This document shows positions 5,071 to 5,569 of a stretch of 5,569 nucleotides of DNA, piece after piece; position 1 is the first letter of the stretch; every line of letters starts with the position of its first letter. The stretch spans positions 1 to 5,569 of the forward strand of contig VBJT01000218.1 of assembly GCA_005880075.1 (NCBI GenBank), in the 5' to 3' direction. Position numbers and translations under genes: made by a program. The stretch is from Chloroflexota bacterium (lineage in GTDB: Bacteria > Chloroflexota > Dehalococcoidia > SM23-28-2 > RBG-16-64-32). Below the pieces are notes generated by a model. That model was given only the letters and a program-made list of their open reading frames with translations, ran no database searches and was not told the DNA's origin.

Positions 5071-5374
5071 GTCTACTCAATTGTCTCAAACCTTGATCAA
5101 CCTCCAATCGCGGACTGCAGCCCTCGGCATTGGCAGTACCGTAGAGTTTCAACATTGACGTTTGTTTCAGTAGCGACTTCACCACTTCATGGCACCCTGT
5201 TCATCGAGAGCTCCTTCCGTGAGGCCATGCTAGCCCCGTACCTAAGTCCGGAGTCAACCCCGCCATATGATGTATTCGTCGTCAGATGAATAAGCTGACT
5301 TGAACCGGTGCCCAAGACCGCATTCTTGAAATCGTGGCCCCTGCGATTAAGATGCTGGCCAGAAAGCGTTGACC
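5071..5374. other. Intergenic stretch without a supported gene
   Basis: About 300 bp upstream of the kinase gene. Frames here are short or start without ribosome binding sites. One 22-codon stretch ending at 5369 (plus strand, from 5304) reads DRILEIVAPAIKMLARKR and stop; it looks like a protein C-terminus but follows a stop codon directly and has no start, so it could be a gene remnant. No clear promoter for the kinase was recognised. Confidence 0.5.
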
Positions 5375-5457
5375 CCAAAGCAAGAGAGCTTTGGAGGCAA
5401 AGGGCCCAGGCCCTTGGAGGCAGATGGCTAAGACGGCCTGAAAACGCCGTTTTCAGG
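5375..5457. other. Three consecutive perfect hairpins and a 9-bp direct repeat
   Basis: Hairpin 1 is CCAAAGC/GCTTTGG (5375-5381 and 5388-5394, 6-nt loop). Hairpin 2 is AAGGGCC/GGCCCTT (5400-5406 and 5409-5415, 2-nt loop, or 6 bp with a 4-nt loop). Hairpin 3 is CCTGAAAAC/GTTTTCAGG (5437-5445 and 5449-5457, loop GCC). TTGGAGGCA is repeated directly at 5391-5399 and 5414-5422. No T-tract follows, so these are not ordinary terminators. The cluster ends 31 bp before the tRNA fragment and may be recombinase binding sites or a structured RNA. Confidence 0.55.
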
Positions 5458-5488
5458 TTCAAACAGGATACAAATCGCGGAGCAGAAT

Positions 5489-5535
5489 CTTCCCAGGCAG
5501 AGGGGCCGTGGGTTCGAGTCCCATCGCCCGCTCCA
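5489..5535 (+). pseudogene. tRNA-Gly 3' fragment (anticodon loop to CCA), att-like site
   Basis: This 47-bp segment matches the 3' 46 bases of the tRNA-Gly genes from the anticodon loop through CCA, with one A-to-G change at the loop edge (5496) and one extra G (about 5502-5505). The last 31 bases (5505-5535) are identical. The acceptor 5' strand and D arm are absent; at most GAGCA at 5480-5484 might be residual. It cannot make a tRNA. A boundary at the anticodon loop is the classic crossover region of tRNA-targeting integrases. Confidence 0.8.
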
Positions 5536-5569
5536 TAAACCATTCCCTGTTCCGCAAGATAACCTCCCG

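Larger units (their letters stand above)
4439..5535. mobile_element. Candidate tRNA-Gly-bounded integrated segment, no integrase
   Basis: The complete tRNA-Gly at one end and a 3' tRNA fragment beginning at the anticodon loop at the other, in direct orientation, match the attL/attR pattern left by tyrosine-recombinase integration at tRNA 3' ends. The about 1-kb interior holds the kinase gene and a hairpin-rich stretch but no recombinase, so it would be a non-autonomous element or a deletion remnant. Simple duplication followed by decay of a third tRNA copy is an alternative. Confidence 0.35.

Noticed and set aside
5320..5535. Group I intron interrupting a tRNA anticodon loop
   Set aside because: The 3' half begins at the anticodon loop, where such introns insert, but no 5' tRNA half precedes it in 5071-5488 and no conserved intron core was recognised.
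5308..5538. Plus-strand 76-residue frame ending in WVRVPSPAP
   Set aside because: The end is translated tRNA 3' sequence and the GTG start has no binding site. I considered it as an integrase C-terminus overlapping the att site, but no catalytic residues or fold are visible.
5187..5543. Minus-strand 118-residue frame starting with GAGDGTRTHGPSAWE
   Set aside because: Antisense of the tRNA fragment; the remainder runs through the hairpin region without a family signature or ribosome binding site.
1..5569. CRISPR array, transposase or integrase
   Set aside because: No regularly spaced repeats and no recombinase motifs in any long frame of either strand.

Overview
The window looks like high-GC bacterial chromosome, running from a housekeeping block into a tRNA-associated accessory region. 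A secreted protein with a Thr-Pro repeat linker, a leaderless-looking oxidoreductase gene and a methylsuccinyl-CoA dehydrogenase-type enzyme would fit Chloroflexota (Dehalococcoidia-like lineages) or another high-GC Gram-positive-related group. This is inference; no marker gene settles the host.

Positions 1-2647 are compact backbone. A 5'-truncated acyl-CoA dehydrogenase of the (2S)-methylsuccinyl-CoA dehydrogenase type (ethylmalonyl-CoA pathway) is followed after 2 bp by an alpha/beta hydrolase, probably in one transcript. A convergent flavin/F420-type split-barrel oxidoreductase gene abuts the hydrolase stop with no spacer. Its promoter appears to place the transcription start at or next to the ATG (leaderless), and its -35 box overlaps, on the opposite strand, the -35 box of a tRNA-Gly gene.

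Positions 2743-5535 are organised by tRNA-Gly(CCC) sequence: a complete gene at 2743-2817, a second complete gene at 4414-4488 (identical over 84 bp and with a related promoter), and a 47-bp 3' fragment starting at the anticodon loop at 5489-5535. This is the pattern left by integration or recombination at a tRNA 3' end. The first interval holds a DUF4177-like/SHOCT-like gene with a broken frame, a secreted Thr-Pro-linker protein with a probable frameshift near its C-terminus, a 71-residue hypothetical protein and a possible broken Cys-rich/basic small gene. The second holds one intact P-loop kinase-like gene, then about 420 bp without a convincing gene that ends in three perfect hairpins next to the tRNA fragment. 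No integrase, transposase or CRISPR array is visible.

The most notable signals are the tRNA-bounded architecture, the clustering of interrupted frames between the two tRNAs while flanking genes are intact, the overlapping divergent promoters, and the hairpin/direct-repeat cluster before the tRNA fragment. I see no clear multi-gene defence or other new system.
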